A DNA stretch of 64,000 nucleotides from Paenibacillus sp. OVF10 (lineage in GTDB: Bacteria > Bacillota > Bacilli > Paenibacillales > Paenibacillaceae), in assembly GCA_022836915.1 (NCBI GenBank), contig CP094668.1, positions 2,108,001-2,172,000 of the forward strand, given 5' to 3'. The notes under the pieces are model-generated. The model was not told the origin of the DNA. It worked only from the letters and a program-made list of their open reading frames with translations, and ran no database searches. The stretch's first letter is position 1; each line of letters starts with the position of its first letter. The position numbers and the translations under genes are program-made. Shown piece after piece: positions 50,787 through 59,617 of the stretch.

Positions 50787-51704
50787 ATGTCCAATGTAAC
50801 GGTGAAAGAACTAACAGCCAAGCAAGCTGACCGCGGGGTCAAAAGCTCGGTGTTTACATTAAAGCTGCTGCAACGTATTGTGATGATTCTGATCGGTGCT
50901 GCACTAATGGCTGTATCGCTTGAAGTGTTTCTCGTACCGAATGGTGTTATTGATGGTGGGATTACGGGGATTTCAATTATGGTGTCAGAACTTACAAATT
51001 TGCCACTCGGAGTATTCCTGACCTTGCTCAACTTGCCTTTCCTGATTCTTGGTTACAAGCAGATTGGTAAAACATTTGCGTTATCCACGCTGCTGGGGAT
51101 TGTGGTCATGTCCATCGGGACATCATTATTGCACCACGTTCCTGCATTAACACCAGGGGAGCCTTTGCTCGGAGCTGTATTTGGCGGATTGATCCTGGGT
51201 GTGGGAGTTGGACTTGTCATTCGGTCTGGCGGTTCACTGGATGGTACGGAGATTGTGGCCATTTTGCTTAGTGAGAAGTCACCTTTGTCTGTAGGACAGA
51301 TCGTGTTGTTCATTAACGTGTTTATTTTCGCAGGTGCAGGATTTGTATTCGGCTGGCCGAATGCCCTGTATTCCATGATTGCATATTATATTGCGATGAA
51401 GATGATTGATATTGTGAATGAAGGACTTGACCAGTCCAAATCGGTATGGATCATTAGTGAGAAATATCGTGATATCGGTTCAGCCCTGACAGACCGTCTT
51501 GGTCGTGGTGTAACTTTCCTGGATGGAGAGGGCGGATTCAGCGGGGACGAGAAAAAGATCATTTTTGTGGTGATCACCCGTTTGGAAGAAGCGAAGCTGA
51601 AGACTATCGTTGAAGATTGGGACCCGCAAGCCTTTGTGGCTATCGGTAACATTCATGACGTGAAGGGCGGACGTTTCAAGAAAAAGGTATCCATTAGCGA
51701 TTGA
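50787..51704 (+). CDS. YitT family membrane protein with C-terminal DUF2179
   Basis: This 305-aa protein has five to six membrane helices in the N-terminal two thirds (IVMILIGAALMAVSLEVFLV, PNGVIDGGITGISIM, GGLILGVGVGLVIRSGGSLDG). A cytoplasmic DUF2179 domain (FVVITRLEEAKLKTIVEDWD, VAIGNIHDVKGG) closes it. YitT proteins are common in Bacillales; a transporter role is suspected. The ATG at 50787 follows a GGGGGGATACC ribosome site. Confidence 0.92.
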   Translation: MSNVTVKELTAKQADRGVKSSVFTLKLLQRIVMILIGAALMAVSLEVFLVPNGVIDGGITGISIMVSELTNLPLGVFLTLLNLPFLILGYKQIGKTFALSTLLGIVVMSIGTSLLHHVPALTPGEPLLGAVFGGLILGVGVGLVIRSGGSLDGTEIVAILLSEKSPLSVGQIVLFINVFIFAGAGFVFGWPNALYSMIAYYIAMKMIDIVNEGLDQSKSVWIISEKYRDIGSALTDRLGRGVTFLDGEGGFSGDEKKIIFVVITRLEEAKLKTIVEDWDPQAFVAIGNIHDVKGGRFKKKVSISD

Positions 51705-51720
51705 TATACGCATGAATGAT

Positions 51721-51762
51721 AATAGCCGACACCCTTATGATGAGGGAGTCGGCTATTTTTTC
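51721..51762. terminator. bidirectional terminator overlapping the LigD polymerase 3' end
   Basis: The 10-bp stem AATAGCCGAC with GTCGGCTATT (51721-51730 and 51748-51757), plus an inner CCT/AGG, is followed by TTTTTT. It serves yitT and overlaps the last codons of the convergent gene. Confidence 0.85.
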
Positions 51763-52643
51763 TTCAAATGTTTGAGAATGTGTTCAACGGGTTGGGGTTC
51801 AACAGCTGCGATTAAATCACCGGTTTGGTTCAAGCGTTCAATAATGTTCATCAGATGGTAATCCTGGATGGAGACGTTACTTCTAACCTCATCCCAAGTA
51901 AGTGGAGTGGAGACAGTGGCCCCTGCCTTGGCACGTGGTGTATAGGGAGCGGCAAGGGTTTTACCTCCATAATGTTGGAGATAGTCAAAATAAATGCGGT
52001 CTCCACGATCCTTTTTAAGTCGTTCCAGTGTGAATAGATCCGGGTACTTCTGAGTGACATATTTGCCCACAAAATAACCAACCTCTCTCAATTCATCAAA
52101 GGTTACCCCTTGCACAATGGGAACGATGATCTGAACTCCTGTTGCGCCCGAAGTTTTGGGAATGGACCTCAGACCAAGGGAAGTCAGGGTTTCGCCAACG
52201 ATGAGTGCAGCTTGCATGATCCGGGGTTCATGTTCCTGAGAGGGGTCCAGATCAATCATCCATTCACTGGGCAGATGGCTTCCCACAGTATGCAGAGAAG
52301 GATGAAATTCAAGTGCAGCCAGATTGCCAAGCCATAACAATTCGGGAAGTCCATTCATGACCACATAGCGGATGCCGTCGTGAACTTCAGTGTGTACATA
52401 ATCTGGTACAGGCTCAGGAGCATTCTTTTGATAGAAAAATGTTCCTCCGGCGCCGTGGGGATATCTTATCGTGGTGAGAAGTCGATTGCTCGTATACGTG
52501 AGCAGATAAGGAGCCAGAGCGGCCAGCTTTTGCAGATAGATGGCTTTGGTGACACCTGCATCCGGCCATAACAGCTTGTCTGGGTTCGTGACCGTCAGTT
52601 CTATGCCTTCTATTATGATGGTTCCCTGGATCTTGGGGGCCAT
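51753..52643 (-). CDS. LigD-type NHEJ polymerase/primase (PolDom)
   Basis: This is the archaeo-eukaryotic primase-like polymerase of bacterial non-homologous end joining, which fills gaps and adds ribonucleotides at double-strand ends. The fold motifs are visible: LTNPDKLLWP-like LTVTNPDKLLWPDAG, the metal-binding pair in MIDLDPS, KTSGATGVQIIVPI and a late PYTPRAKAGATVSTPL. It is a separate 296-aa protein rather than part of a multidomain LigD, as also seen in other Paenibacillus. It lies 40 bases downstream of the ligase gene on the same strand, so the two are probably co-transcribed. Confidence 0.93.
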   Translation of the reverse strand: MAPKIQGTIIIEGIELTVTNPDKLLWPDAGVTKAIYLQKLAALAPYLLTYTSNRLLTTIRYPHGAGGTFFYQKNAPEPVPDYVHTEVHDGIRYVVMNGLPELLWLGNLAALEFHPSLHTVGSHLPSEWMIDLDPSQEHEPRIMQAALIVGETLTSLGLRSIPKTSGATGVQIIVPIVQGVTFDELREVGYFVGKYVTQKYPDLFTLERLKKDRGDRIYFDYLQHYGGKTLAAPYTPRAKAGATVSTPLTWDEVRSNVSIQDYHLMNIIERLNQTGDLIAAVEPQPVEHILKHLKKK

Positions 52644-52683
52644 ATGGAATACCTCCTATACGTGTAATCAATCTTGGACTGAC

Positions 52684-53633
52684 TCATTGAAGAAGCTGGT
52701 TCGCCAGACAATCCTCACGGGTTACATCCGCGAAGGTCTGAATACTGGGATGGCGTAGAGTATTATGATGAGTCAGCTCCATATATTGCACTTTGACTCC
52801 TATTCGCGGTTCTACCCAGGTGGTCTCTGCACTGCGCTCGGGTACATTATGGAACGGTCTGTCCTGCCTGATCAGAGGCTCGACTTGATGTGTGAGTTCC
52901 CGCCACGTATTGGAGTTCAATTTGCCAGTCCCGACATGACCAATATAGACAAAATCAGGCCCATCATATACACCAACCGCGACGGCATTTACAATACCGC
53001 TCCGGTACGTGACTCCCCGATCATGGCATATACATCATGCATGATTTTGACCTTCTGCCAGCGCTGGTCCTTGCCCTGTATGCCATAACTGCTGGTGAGA
53101 TCCTTGCAGACGATGCCTTCCATCTGATGTTGTCTCATGACCGTAAGTAGGGAAGCGGCATCAAGTGTATTGGTGACCTCCTGAACATGGGGAGCGGTGT
53201 TAAGGACCTGGTGCAACAGGCGCTGTCGATCTGCCAAAGGCTGATCCGTCACCCATTTCCCCTCATAAAACAGGATATCAAATACCATATATGTGACTGG
53301 AATCTGATGTATGGCTTGGGCGATACCTTCGGGTCTGCTCATCCGATCCCGCCGTAGAACGTGATAAAACGAAGGTTTTCCGGTGTCTGGGTCCAGCGCA
53401 ATAACTTCTCCATCCAAGATATAAGAGGTTCCTGAACATAAATTGCGTGGTGTTACCAGCTCGGGATACTGTGCGGTTCGATCATGTAATCTGCGATTCA
53501 CCAGGCGCAGCTCATGCCCGTCCTCATAGGCAAGCATGCGGACTCCATCCCACTTGACCTGGGCAATCCATTGCGGACCTGTGGGCAAAGTATCTCTGGA
53601 GATAGGTTCGAACGGAATCAACGGTTTGAACAT
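52684..53633 (-). CDS. LigD-type ATP-dependent DNA ligase, frameshifted
   Basis: This is the end-sealing ligase of the NHEJ pathway. The adenylation domain has the nucleophile motif QVKWDGVRML (Lys about 29), an ILDGEVIALD motif, YMVFDILFYEG and EGIVCKD. The OB-fold follows (HVGTGKLNSNTWREL, PRIGVKVQYMELT, LRHPS). The frame breaks in C4 at 53025-53028 (G4 in gene sense). One more G turns MIGES into MIGGVTYRSGIVNAV, a conserved linker. The corrected length is 316 aa. Confidence 0.92.
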
Positions 53634-53668
53634 GGGGAACTCCTCTCTCGTACACCAATTAGCGCAGG

Positions 53669-54779
53669 TTAATTCGGAATTTTACTATATCTTTTGAAGC
53701 GGGACTTCATATGATGCACCAGAATTAGAAGTAACGGAAGTGCTATGCCACAGGTCAGGTCCCAATCAATCCAATAGGGAATAACAACCTTGAGATAAAA
53801 GTTCTCGTTCGGAGAGATTAGAATAGACATGGCGAGAATAAGCATGGCACCTGGCAGGATCAGAGAACGGTGACTGGACAAGCGAAACAGGTGAGCGACG
53901 CCCAGGACAAAACCATAGAAGAACAGAGCGGCTTTGAAGAAAACAGCGATAATCCAGACCGATGCTATGAAGGCTTCGATGCGTTGCATAAAGTTTCCGA
54001 TATTGATCTTCTGTGAAAGGATGAATGAAGCGAACCAGTGATGCTGGGTCATCCATGGTCCCATAACAAGCAGACACATACTGAGCGTCAGTGTGAGTAA
54101 CAATCCGCCAATCATCCCTGCTAACAGGATGTCCTTCTCCAGATGGGGCTCTTTTTTTGTGTAGGGAAAAAGCATCATGAAGATGCATAGTTCACAGTAG
54201 GGATATGTGAGTACAGCAACAAAACCTTTGAATGGATTAAGAAATCCTTGTGCAAGCACAGGTTGGATGTTGGCCAAATGTACATGAGGGATTAGACATA
54301 CCGTCAGAATAAGCAGAAACAACACGATCAGCGGAAGAAAGACCTCAGCAGTTTTACCAATGCTCTCCAGACCCGATAGAAGCCCCCAGACAAGCGCACA
54401 CATAAAAACCATATGCAGAATCAGTAATGGAGATTCCGGCAAGATCTGGGTAGACATAAAATCGCCAATCTCCCTAATGAACGTTGAGGTACTGATCAGG
54501 AAATAAAAGAGATAAAAAGAGCCAAACAAGGTCCCGATCCAGGGTCCCAGTGTTCGAAGGGCATTTTGAATCAGATTTAACCGGGGATGCAGTTTGTAGG
54601 CAGCAAGCATAATGAAGAGTATGCCAAGGCCCCTGCGACTCCCAACAAGGCTGATAACCAGGCATCCTGATGAGCGTAGGATGTGATCATGGAAGGAAGA
54701 CCAGAATCTGCTCTCCAATTGTGCACAGGAACATGAGTGAAGCGAGCTGTCTAACAGTCAAACGTCCCTTTTCGATCAT
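53669..54779 (-). CDS. GerB-type spore germination permease, frameshifted twice
   Basis: This is a ten-helix APC-superfamily germinant receptor subunit (GerAB/GerKB-like) of the spore inner membrane. The ATG at 54779, with AAGGAGA upstream, gives MIEKGRLTVRQLASLMFLCT, the typical start. Two single-base losses, within 54691-54698 and in C4 at 54630-54633, break TM1-TM2; correction gives EQILVFPSMITSYAHQDAW and LLGVAGGLGILFIMLAAYK. The corrected length is 370 aa. No gerAA or gerAC partner is adjacent. It lies 35 bases upstream of the NHEJ ligase gene on the same strand, hinting at forespore co-expression. Confidence 0.88.
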
Positions 54780-54827
54780 GAGGTATCTCCTTAACGTATC
54801 TTGTCTATGTATTGGTTAGAATGCACC

Positions 54828-54857
54828 AATTGTGCCAGTTTTATAAAAGCCAATTCA
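54828..54857 (-). promoter_or_regulatory. candidate sigma-G-like promoter before the germination permease
   Basis: On the minus strand TGAATT (54852-54857), 17 bases and CACAATT (54828-54834) resemble the forespore consensus TGAATA / CATACTA. It lies between the terminator of the upstream dioxygenase gene and the permease. The match is partial. Confidence 0.35.
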
Positions 54858-54912
54858 AAAAGCCCGTGCAGCCGATCTCTCTGAGATGTAGAGAAATCAG
54901 TTACCCGGGCTT
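54857..54912 (-). terminator. intrinsic terminator of the dioxygenase gene
   Basis: On the minus strand AAGCCCG pairs with CGGGCTT around a second inner stem (TCTCT with AGAGA), followed by TTTT. It lies 45 bases after the stop codon. Confidence 0.8.
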
Positions 54913-54956
54913 AATAAAATGAGGTTAAGCAAACATATTGTAACGCCTAAACAAAA

Positions 54957-55826
54957 TCAGTTCGCAGTTGTCAGACGGATACGAATATTTTGTGGGTCTA
55001 CCGTAAACCAGGTACCTTCCACTTGTGTAACGACTGTACCGGATTGACGCAATTGTTCAAGTGCCTGATCCAATTGTTCCTTTGTGGCGTACACAATGGT
55101 GAAGTAGTCAATTCCTGTAGCGTTATCTGGATTGACAGGTGCATTCACTCCTGCCCAGATATTAAGTCCCAGATGATGATGATAGCCGCCTGCGGATACA
55201 AATAGTGCTGACATGTTCGCAAAGTTACCCACGATATCAAAACCGAGTATGCCGGCGTAATAGTTGCGGGCTTCTTCCAGGCTGCGGACGTGGAAATGTA
55301 CATGACCAATAACGGTGCCAGCAGGCAGACCCTGCCAAGGTTCATTCTCCGAGATGGCAAAAAGGCTTTCCACATCAACCGGATCACTTGCCATTACGTA
55401 GTTATTGTCGCTATCCCGTTTCCAGGTATCACGTGCACGGTCAGCATAGATCTCAATCCCGTTCTGATCGGGATCGGAGATATAGAAGGCTTCGCTGACC
55501 AAGTGATCGCCTTGGCCGATATCGATACCGGATGCAGCCAGATTACGAAGAGCAAGACCCAGGGACTTGCGGTCGGGCAGCAGGATGGCGAAATGATACA
55601 AGCCAGCGTGTGAGCGTTCCGGCAGGGTAATTCCATCCGTGAGCTCTTCCAATCGCAGCAGGGACTGTTTTCCGTCTGCTGTCAACGTAGCCACTTTGTC
55701 ACTACGCTCCAGTAATTTCAATCCAACCACTTCGGTATAGAACTTAATTGAACGATCTAGGTTCATAATTCGCAGACTCACTTCACCCAAATGGGTTGTG
55801 GCAGGGATTTGATACGTTGTATTCAT
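54957..55826 (-). CDS. VOC-family ring-cleaving dioxygenase (catechol 2,3-dioxygenase-like)
   Basis: This two-module vicinal-oxygen-chelate protein resembles B. subtilis CatE. The first module starts THLGEVSLRIMNLDRSIKFY and ends GIEIYAD. The second starts IGHVHFHVRSLEEARNYYAG, followed by GGYHHHLGLNIW, supplying the usual 2-His-1-Glu iron site. The ATG at 55826 has AGGAGG 9 bases upstream; the 27-codon longer frame to 55907 lacks one. Length 289 aa is normal. The substrate (catechol or a thiol conjugate) is not certain. The 55827-56060 region upstream is AT-rich with no clear regulator site. Confidence 0.87.
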   Translation of the reverse strand: MNTTYQIPATTHLGEVSLRIMNLDRSIKFYTEVVGLKLLERSDKVATLTADGKQSLLRLEELTDGITLPERSHAGLYHFAILLPDRKSLGLALRNLAASGIDIGQGDHLVSEAFYISDPDQNGIEIYADRARDTWKRDSDNNYVMASDPVDVESLFAISENEPWQGLPAGTVIGHVHFHVRSLEEARNYYAGILGFDIVGNFANMSALFVSAGGYHHHLGLNIWAGVNAPVNPDNATGIDYFTIVYATKEQLDQALEQLRQSGTVVTQVEGTWFTVDPQNIRIRLTTAN

Positions 55827-56060
55827 GATTGTTTCCTCCTGATCATAGATAATATGGGTTCTCGTTTGATTGTGTATATGCGTTGAAAACGGATTATTTA
55901 ATTGCATACTGTTAAAGCAGAATTACAGCGTGACTGTATATTTATAAATAAGTTACTTTTCATAAGTTAATATAAAATATAAATCAGCTTTCGTCAATCG
56001 TATTTTACGATTATAGCTGGAGTTTTACTGACAAGAACTGTTTCCATAGTTCTGTAAAAC

Positions 56061-56086
56061 AAAAAAATCCGACTGTGAAGCCGGAT
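56061..56086 (-). terminator. terminator of the Ku gene
   Basis: On the minus strand ATCCG and CGGAT close a loop and are followed by seven T (56061-56067). It lies 48 bases after the ku stop codon. Confidence 0.7.
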
Positions 56087-56133
56087 CGGAGTAAACCTCA
56101 TTACATGAGGTATATAAAGGAATCGGTCTTGCC

Positions 56134-57057
56134 TTAGCGACATTCAAACTTTTGGTTTGGGTGTCGCCTTTTTCTTTTGGCTGGTGTAGCAGGTGTATCG
56201 GATTCTCCTCCGGCAACCGCTTGAGCTGGCGTTTTTCGCGGTGCACGTTTCTTAGGCTTGGCCGTTGTTGTCCCAGGGTCAGCCGGAATAGGCTTCACGG
56301 CCTCGATACTAGCCTGTAAGGCAGCCATCAAATCCATTACATTGGCTTCAGGTTTGGCTGGAGCAATCTTGATTTCTTCGCCTGCCACTTTGTGCTGAAT
56401 GAGATCCAGCAGTTTGCTGCGGTAGTCATCGGTGTATTTACCGGGTTCAAAAGGCGTGGACAATTGGTCAATCAGAAGCTTTGCCATCGTGAGTTCCTTC
56501 TCATTCACGTTCTGTACTTCCGGCAAGTTGGGCACCTGGGAGACAGGACGAATCTCGTCCGGGTAGAAAATTGTCTCCATGGAGAGGCAATCTTCCAGCA
56601 CACGTATGGCAGCCAGACTGCTCTTCGAGCGAATGGAGATTTTGGCGATGCCAATTTTGCCGGTATCCCGCATCGCGTTCATCAAGAGCTGGTAGGCATT
56701 TCCGCCAGCCTGATCGGGCGATAGGTAATATGTTTTCTGAAAATAGATCGGATCAATCTCAGTCAAGTCGACAAAATCCAGTATGGTAATGGTTTTACTG
56801 GTGGAATCATTTAACGCTTCCAATTCATCTTTCTCGAAGAGTACAAACTTTCCTTTTTCATATTCATAGCCTTTGGTAATCTCTTCCCACTTGACGTCCA
56901 CTTCACAGGATGGACATTGACGAACATAAGCGAGCGGGCTGCCGCAGACTTTATGGATATAGCGCATGGAGATGTCTTTGTCTTCGGTAGCCGAGAACAT
57001 TTTGACAGGGACATGCACAAGGCCAAAACTGATTGCACCTTTCCAGACGGTATGCAT
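56134..57057 (-). CDS. ku: bacterial Ku protein (NHEJ)
   Basis: Ku binds double-strand DNA ends as a ring-shaped homodimer and recruits the LigD enzymes encoded 2.5 kb away on the same strand. Residues 1-255 are the Ku core (WKGAISFGLVHVPVKMFSAT, KGYEYEKGKFVLFEKDELEA, IYFQKTYYL). The C-terminal 50 residues are Lys/Arg/Pro-rich (AKPKKRAPRKTP, KRKRRHPNQK), the type of basic tail that aids DNA binding and threading. Length 307 aa. A candidate sigma-G promoter and a short inverted-repeat element lie upstream. Confidence 0.95.
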   Translation of the reverse strand: MHTVWKGAISFGLVHVPVKMFSATEDKDISMRYIHKVCGSPLAYVRQCPSCEVDVKWEEITKGYEYEKGKFVLFEKDELEALNDSTSKTITILDFVDLTEIDPIYFQKTYYLSPDQAGGNAYQLLMNAMRDTGKIGIAKISIRSKSSLAAIRVLEDCLSMETIFYPDEIRPVSQVPNLPEVQNVNEKELTMAKLLIDQLSTPFEPGKYTDDYRSKLLDLIQHKVAGEEIKIAPAKPEANVMDLMAALQASIEAVKPIPADPGTTTAKPKKRAPRKTPAQAVAGGESDTPATPAKRKRRHPNQKFECR

Positions 57058-57075
57058 AGATCGGCTCCTTTCAAA

Positions 57076-57130
57076 GGTTGTTCAAAAATTCCGCTTTCTC
57101 GGTATTGAAAACCGGACTTTTTGAACACGG
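57076..57130. repeat. short copy of an interspersed inverted-repeat element
   Basis: The ends are GTTCAAAAATTCCG (57080-57093) and CGGACTTTTTGAAC (57113-57126), with CTCGGTATTGAAAAC between. Both ends match the longer element at 59384-59600, whose middle is missing here. It lies in the 5' untranslated region of ku, just upstream of its ribosome site. Confidence 0.7.
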
Positions 57131-57142
57131 ATGTATATTCAA

Positions 57143-57173
57143 TAGTATGGGCATCTGGTGCGAGGGATAATCG
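57143..57173 (-). promoter_or_regulatory. candidate sigma-G promoter of ku
   Basis: On the minus strand CGATTA (57168-57173), 18 bases and CATACTA (57143-57149). The -10 element is a perfect match to the forespore sigma-G consensus and the -35 matches four of six. It lies 86 bases upstream of the ku start, and B. subtilis ku (ykoV) is also a sigma-G gene. Confidence 0.5.
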
Positions 57174-57305
57174 TCTTATGGACGAACGAATTCGTATGGT
57201 TCGGCGAGACTCGGGGATGATAACAGAAACATGCTTGGATTCCGACAGGAAGATGAGCATGGGATAGTAGTTATTCTCGCAGCACATATGCCGGGAGGTG
57301 CAATA

Positions 57306-57602
57306 TTGAAGAACAGACGTGATGAGGAAGAAGCACACAAGCATGCATTTTCTCCGTACCCTCTTGCGGAAGCCGAAAGCGCTGAAGAATTCTATACACC
57401 TGCTACAGCTGTAAACTGGGAAGCGGTCACTTCTGAAAAATTGCCCCTTGATCGGGAGTCGTTCATGCTCGACATTGACCGGATGGTGAATGAAGGGTTA
57501 GGCGGTGGACAGGTTACGGAAGATAACGGTTATATTGGTGAAAGTACAACAGACAGCATGGTTCGAGAATCACATGATGATCCGGAAGGGGAGTATGAAT
57601 AA
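57306..57602 (+). CDS. hypothetical acidic protein (98 aa)
   Basis: I do not recognise this protein. It is soluble and acidic, with FSPYPLAEAESAEEF, INWEAV-like AVNWEAVTSEKLPLDR and a C-terminal run rich in Asp, Glu, Ser and Gly. The TTG at 57306 is preferred because GGGAGGTG at 57293-57300 is correctly spaced; the longer open frame to 57231 has no ribosome site. It overlaps the start of the sspH-like gene, so the two may be translationally coupled. It may be spore-associated by context only. Confidence 0.6.
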   Translation: MKNRRDEEEAHKHAFSPYPLAEAESAEEFYTPATAVNWEAVTSEKLPLDRESFMLDIDRMVNEGLGGGQVTEDNGYIGESTTDSMVRESHDDPEGEYE

Positions 57603-57783
57603 GATGATGGATGCAAAGCGCGCCAAAGCGATATATGATTCCAAGGATACCATTGCCGTTACGCTTGAAGGAGATCCGGTCTGGATCGAGAACGTGGATG
57701 AAGCCAATGGCATGGCGACCGTTCAGGTTGGCAGCAGACCGGGAAATACCCAGACGGTACGTGTGGATCGCTTGGAGGAGTAG
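57595..57783 (+). CDS. sspH: H-type small acid-soluble spore protein
   Basis: This 62-aa protein matches the SspH family of minor forespore DNA-associated proteins: DAKRAKAIYDSKDTIAVTLE, then PVWIENVDEANGMATVQV and a TVRVDRLEE end. The ATG at 57595 follows GGAAGGGGAG; ATGs at 57604 and 57607 are alternatives. In Bacillus such genes are sigma-F/sigma-G controlled, in line with the candidate sigma-G promoter of the adjacent divergent ku. Confidence 0.85.
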   Translation: MNKMMDAKRAKAIYDSKDTIAVTLEGDPVWIENVDEANGMATVQVGSRPGNTQTVRVDRLEE

Positions 57784-57851
57784 ATACAAGTAGCATATAG
57801 TTATAGAGGGATTCGAGAATGAATAAAAGCTGAAATATATGCATAACACGG

Positions 57852-57883
57852 CCGGTACCGAGAGGTGCCGGTTTTTGGTTTTT
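57852..57883 (+). terminator. intrinsic terminator after sspH
   Basis: CCGGTACC pairs with GGTGCCGG (one G-T pair; 57852-57871) and is followed by TTTTTGGTTTTT. Confidence 0.85.
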
Positions 57884-57970
57884 CCCAGTAGGTGTTTGAA
57901 ACTTCGAAGGAAGCGAGTTTTGAGACACGTCTAATAATGCATGTTATACTTCCGCTTGCCTCCTTGGATG

Positions 57971-57998
57971 TTGCGGGGAAGAAAGGGACCGATATAAT
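57971..57998 (+). promoter_or_regulatory. promoter of the tsaE operon
   Basis: TTGCGG (57971-57976), 16 bases and a perfect TATAAT (57993-57998) lie 50 bases upstream of tsaE. Confidence 0.6.
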
Positions 57999-58048
57999 AA
58001 GGTTCAAAGTGAACTCAGGCGGCTGGACCGCCAAAGGTGGGGCGAATA

Positions 58049-58531
58049 TTGAATCAGACGCACGAGCAGTGGGTGTATCAATCCCATGGCATTGCAGATA
58101 CAGAAGCACTCGCTTCCGCACTCGCCAGACAGGCAAACGCCGGCATGGTGGTTGCTTTGGATGGTGATCTGGGCGCGGGAAAAACGGCATTTTCACAGAA
58201 ATTTGCCTGGCATTTGGGTGTACGTGATGTGGTAAGCAGTCCCACATTCACGCTAATTAAGGAGTACGAAGGGCGTCTGCCTTTATATCACATGGATGTA
58301 TATCGCATATCGCTGGAAGAAGCGGATGAGCTTGGACTTGATGAATATTTCTATGGAGCCGGAGTCAGTCTGGTGGAGTGGTCGAGTATCATTCCCGAAT
58401 TGCTGCCGCAAGAGCATTTGCATGTGCAGATTGAAACAACGGGCCTGGAGGATCGAACGATTACACTGGATGGGTACGGCGAGACTTATGCAGCCATGTG
58501 CCGACAGTTCAGACAGAATGGGGTCAAATGA
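58049..58531 (+). CDS. tsaE: tRNA t6A biosynthesis ATPase TsaE
   Basis: TsaE is the ATPase partner of the TsaB-TsaD complex that makes threonylcarbamoyladenosine at position 37 of ANN-decoding tRNAs. The P-loop GDLGAGKTAFSQ, VSSPTFTLIKEYEG, YHMDVYRI and LVEWSSIIPELLP are the family hallmarks. The TTG at 58049 is well spaced from GGTGGGG (58036-58042); a GTG at 58037 lies inside that site. It overlaps tsaB by 4 bases (ATGA). Confidence 0.92.
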   Translation: MNQTHEQWVYQSHGIADTEALASALARQANAGMVVALDGDLGAGKTAFSQKFAWHLGVRDVVSSPTFTLIKEYEGRLPLYHMDVYRISLEEADELGLDEYFYGAGVSLVEWSSIIPELLPQEHLHVQIETTGLEDRTITLDGYGETYAAMCRQFRQNGVK

Positions 58532-59381
58532 TGATGGAAGATTTACAAAAAGAGCCGCGTCAGCGGTTTTGGCGTTGGATACATCCACCGCAGTGATGGC
58601 AGCTGCGATGATGGAAGATCATGCGCTTCTGCAAGAACGCAATGAACGGGCTGAGCGCAACCATTCGGTACACGTTGTACCGGTGATGGAGCAGCTGCTG
58701 GCCGCCAGCAACACACAGCCTGGGCAACTTGACGGCATTGCCGTTGGCGTTGGCCCAGGCTCGTACACGGGCATCCGCATTGCGGTGACCGCGGCGAAGA
58801 CACTGGCCTGGGCGTGGGACATCCCCGTAGCCGGGGTGTCCAGCCTTCAGGCCATCGCCTGGGGCGGCTGGCACAGCGGCCTCGCCGCCAAGGCGGAAGC
58901 TGCGGCAGAGGATGCCGCAGCAGGGGCTGGCGGAACGCCATCCGCGGACCAGGGCAGCACAAGTGCTGCCCCTGTCCACTGGATCGTTCCGCTTGTGGAT
59001 GCACGGCGCGGTCAAGCGTGCACCGCGCTGTTTGCCTCCGCCGGGAGCGATGCGCCCCGGCGTCTGGCGCCTGATGCCATCCGCAAGATGGACGGATGGC
59101 TGGAAGCCCTCGCCGCCCGCATGGCGGAGGCGGCGCCGGAAGAGCGGCCCGCAGCCGTCTGGATCGTCGGCGAGACGGGCCCTCATGCTGCGGCAGCGGC
59201 GGAGCTTCGCTGCCCCGCAGGAACGGCACTCCAGCTCGTACCTTATGAGCTGGAAGGCCGCTGGGTTGGGCGCCTTGGCGCCGCCGCGCTGCTTGCAGGT
59301 CAGCGTGATGACGTGCATGCGCTGGTGCCGAACTACACTCAGCTGTCTGAAGCGGAAGCCAATCTGCTGCGCAAAGGCTGA
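58528..59381 (+). CDS. tsaB: TsaB, t6A complex dimerisation partner, frameshifted
   Basis: TsaB is an inactive TsaD paralogue that scaffolds t6A synthesis. Visible are VLALDTSTAVMAAAM, NHSVHVVPVMEQLL and GVGPGSYTGIRIAVTAAKTL. One G missing at 58565-58566 breaks the frame after 12 codons; correction gives PRQRVLALDTSTA and 284 aa. From about 58860 the gene is markedly more GC-rich than its neighbours. It encodes an Ala-rich stretch (KAEAAAEDAAAGAGG) between conserved parts, followed by a variable C-terminal region. Long antisense frames in this part are by-products of that GC bias. Confidence 0.9.
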
Positions 59382-59383
59382 AA

Positions 59384-59600
59384 GAGGTTGTTCAAAAAGT
59401 CCGCTTTTGATTACGAAGGATGCCTGGTGGCATCATCAGCATCGATTATGGAATTCAGCCGAAATAAGCGGGATGCTTACGAAGTATGTTTCCTGAGGAA
59501 ACATTTTGGTTGCTCACGTAGTTTTCCCTACGCTCCGCTACTCCATTTCTAGCTTCATCCCATCTTCTCGGTACTGAAAACCGGTCTTTTTGAACACGCA
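59384..59600. repeat. interspersed inverted-repeat element (MITE-like), long copy
   Basis: The left end GTTCAAAAAGTCCG (59390-59403) and right end CGGTCTTTTTGAAC (59582-59595) are inverted with one mismatch. About 180 bases of non-coding sequence lie between. No open frame or transposase lies inside. A shortened copy with the same ends is at 57076-57130. It sits between tsaB and rimI in an otherwise tight operon, so it is transcribed. Confidence 0.7.
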
Positions 59601-59617
59601 CTAAAGGGGGAAAGCAG

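Noticed and set aside
58543-59318. Antisense frames of 228 and 252 codons opposite tsaB
   Set aside because: They arise from the high GC of this stretch, lack ribosome sites, and tsaB in the sense strand is a confident family match.
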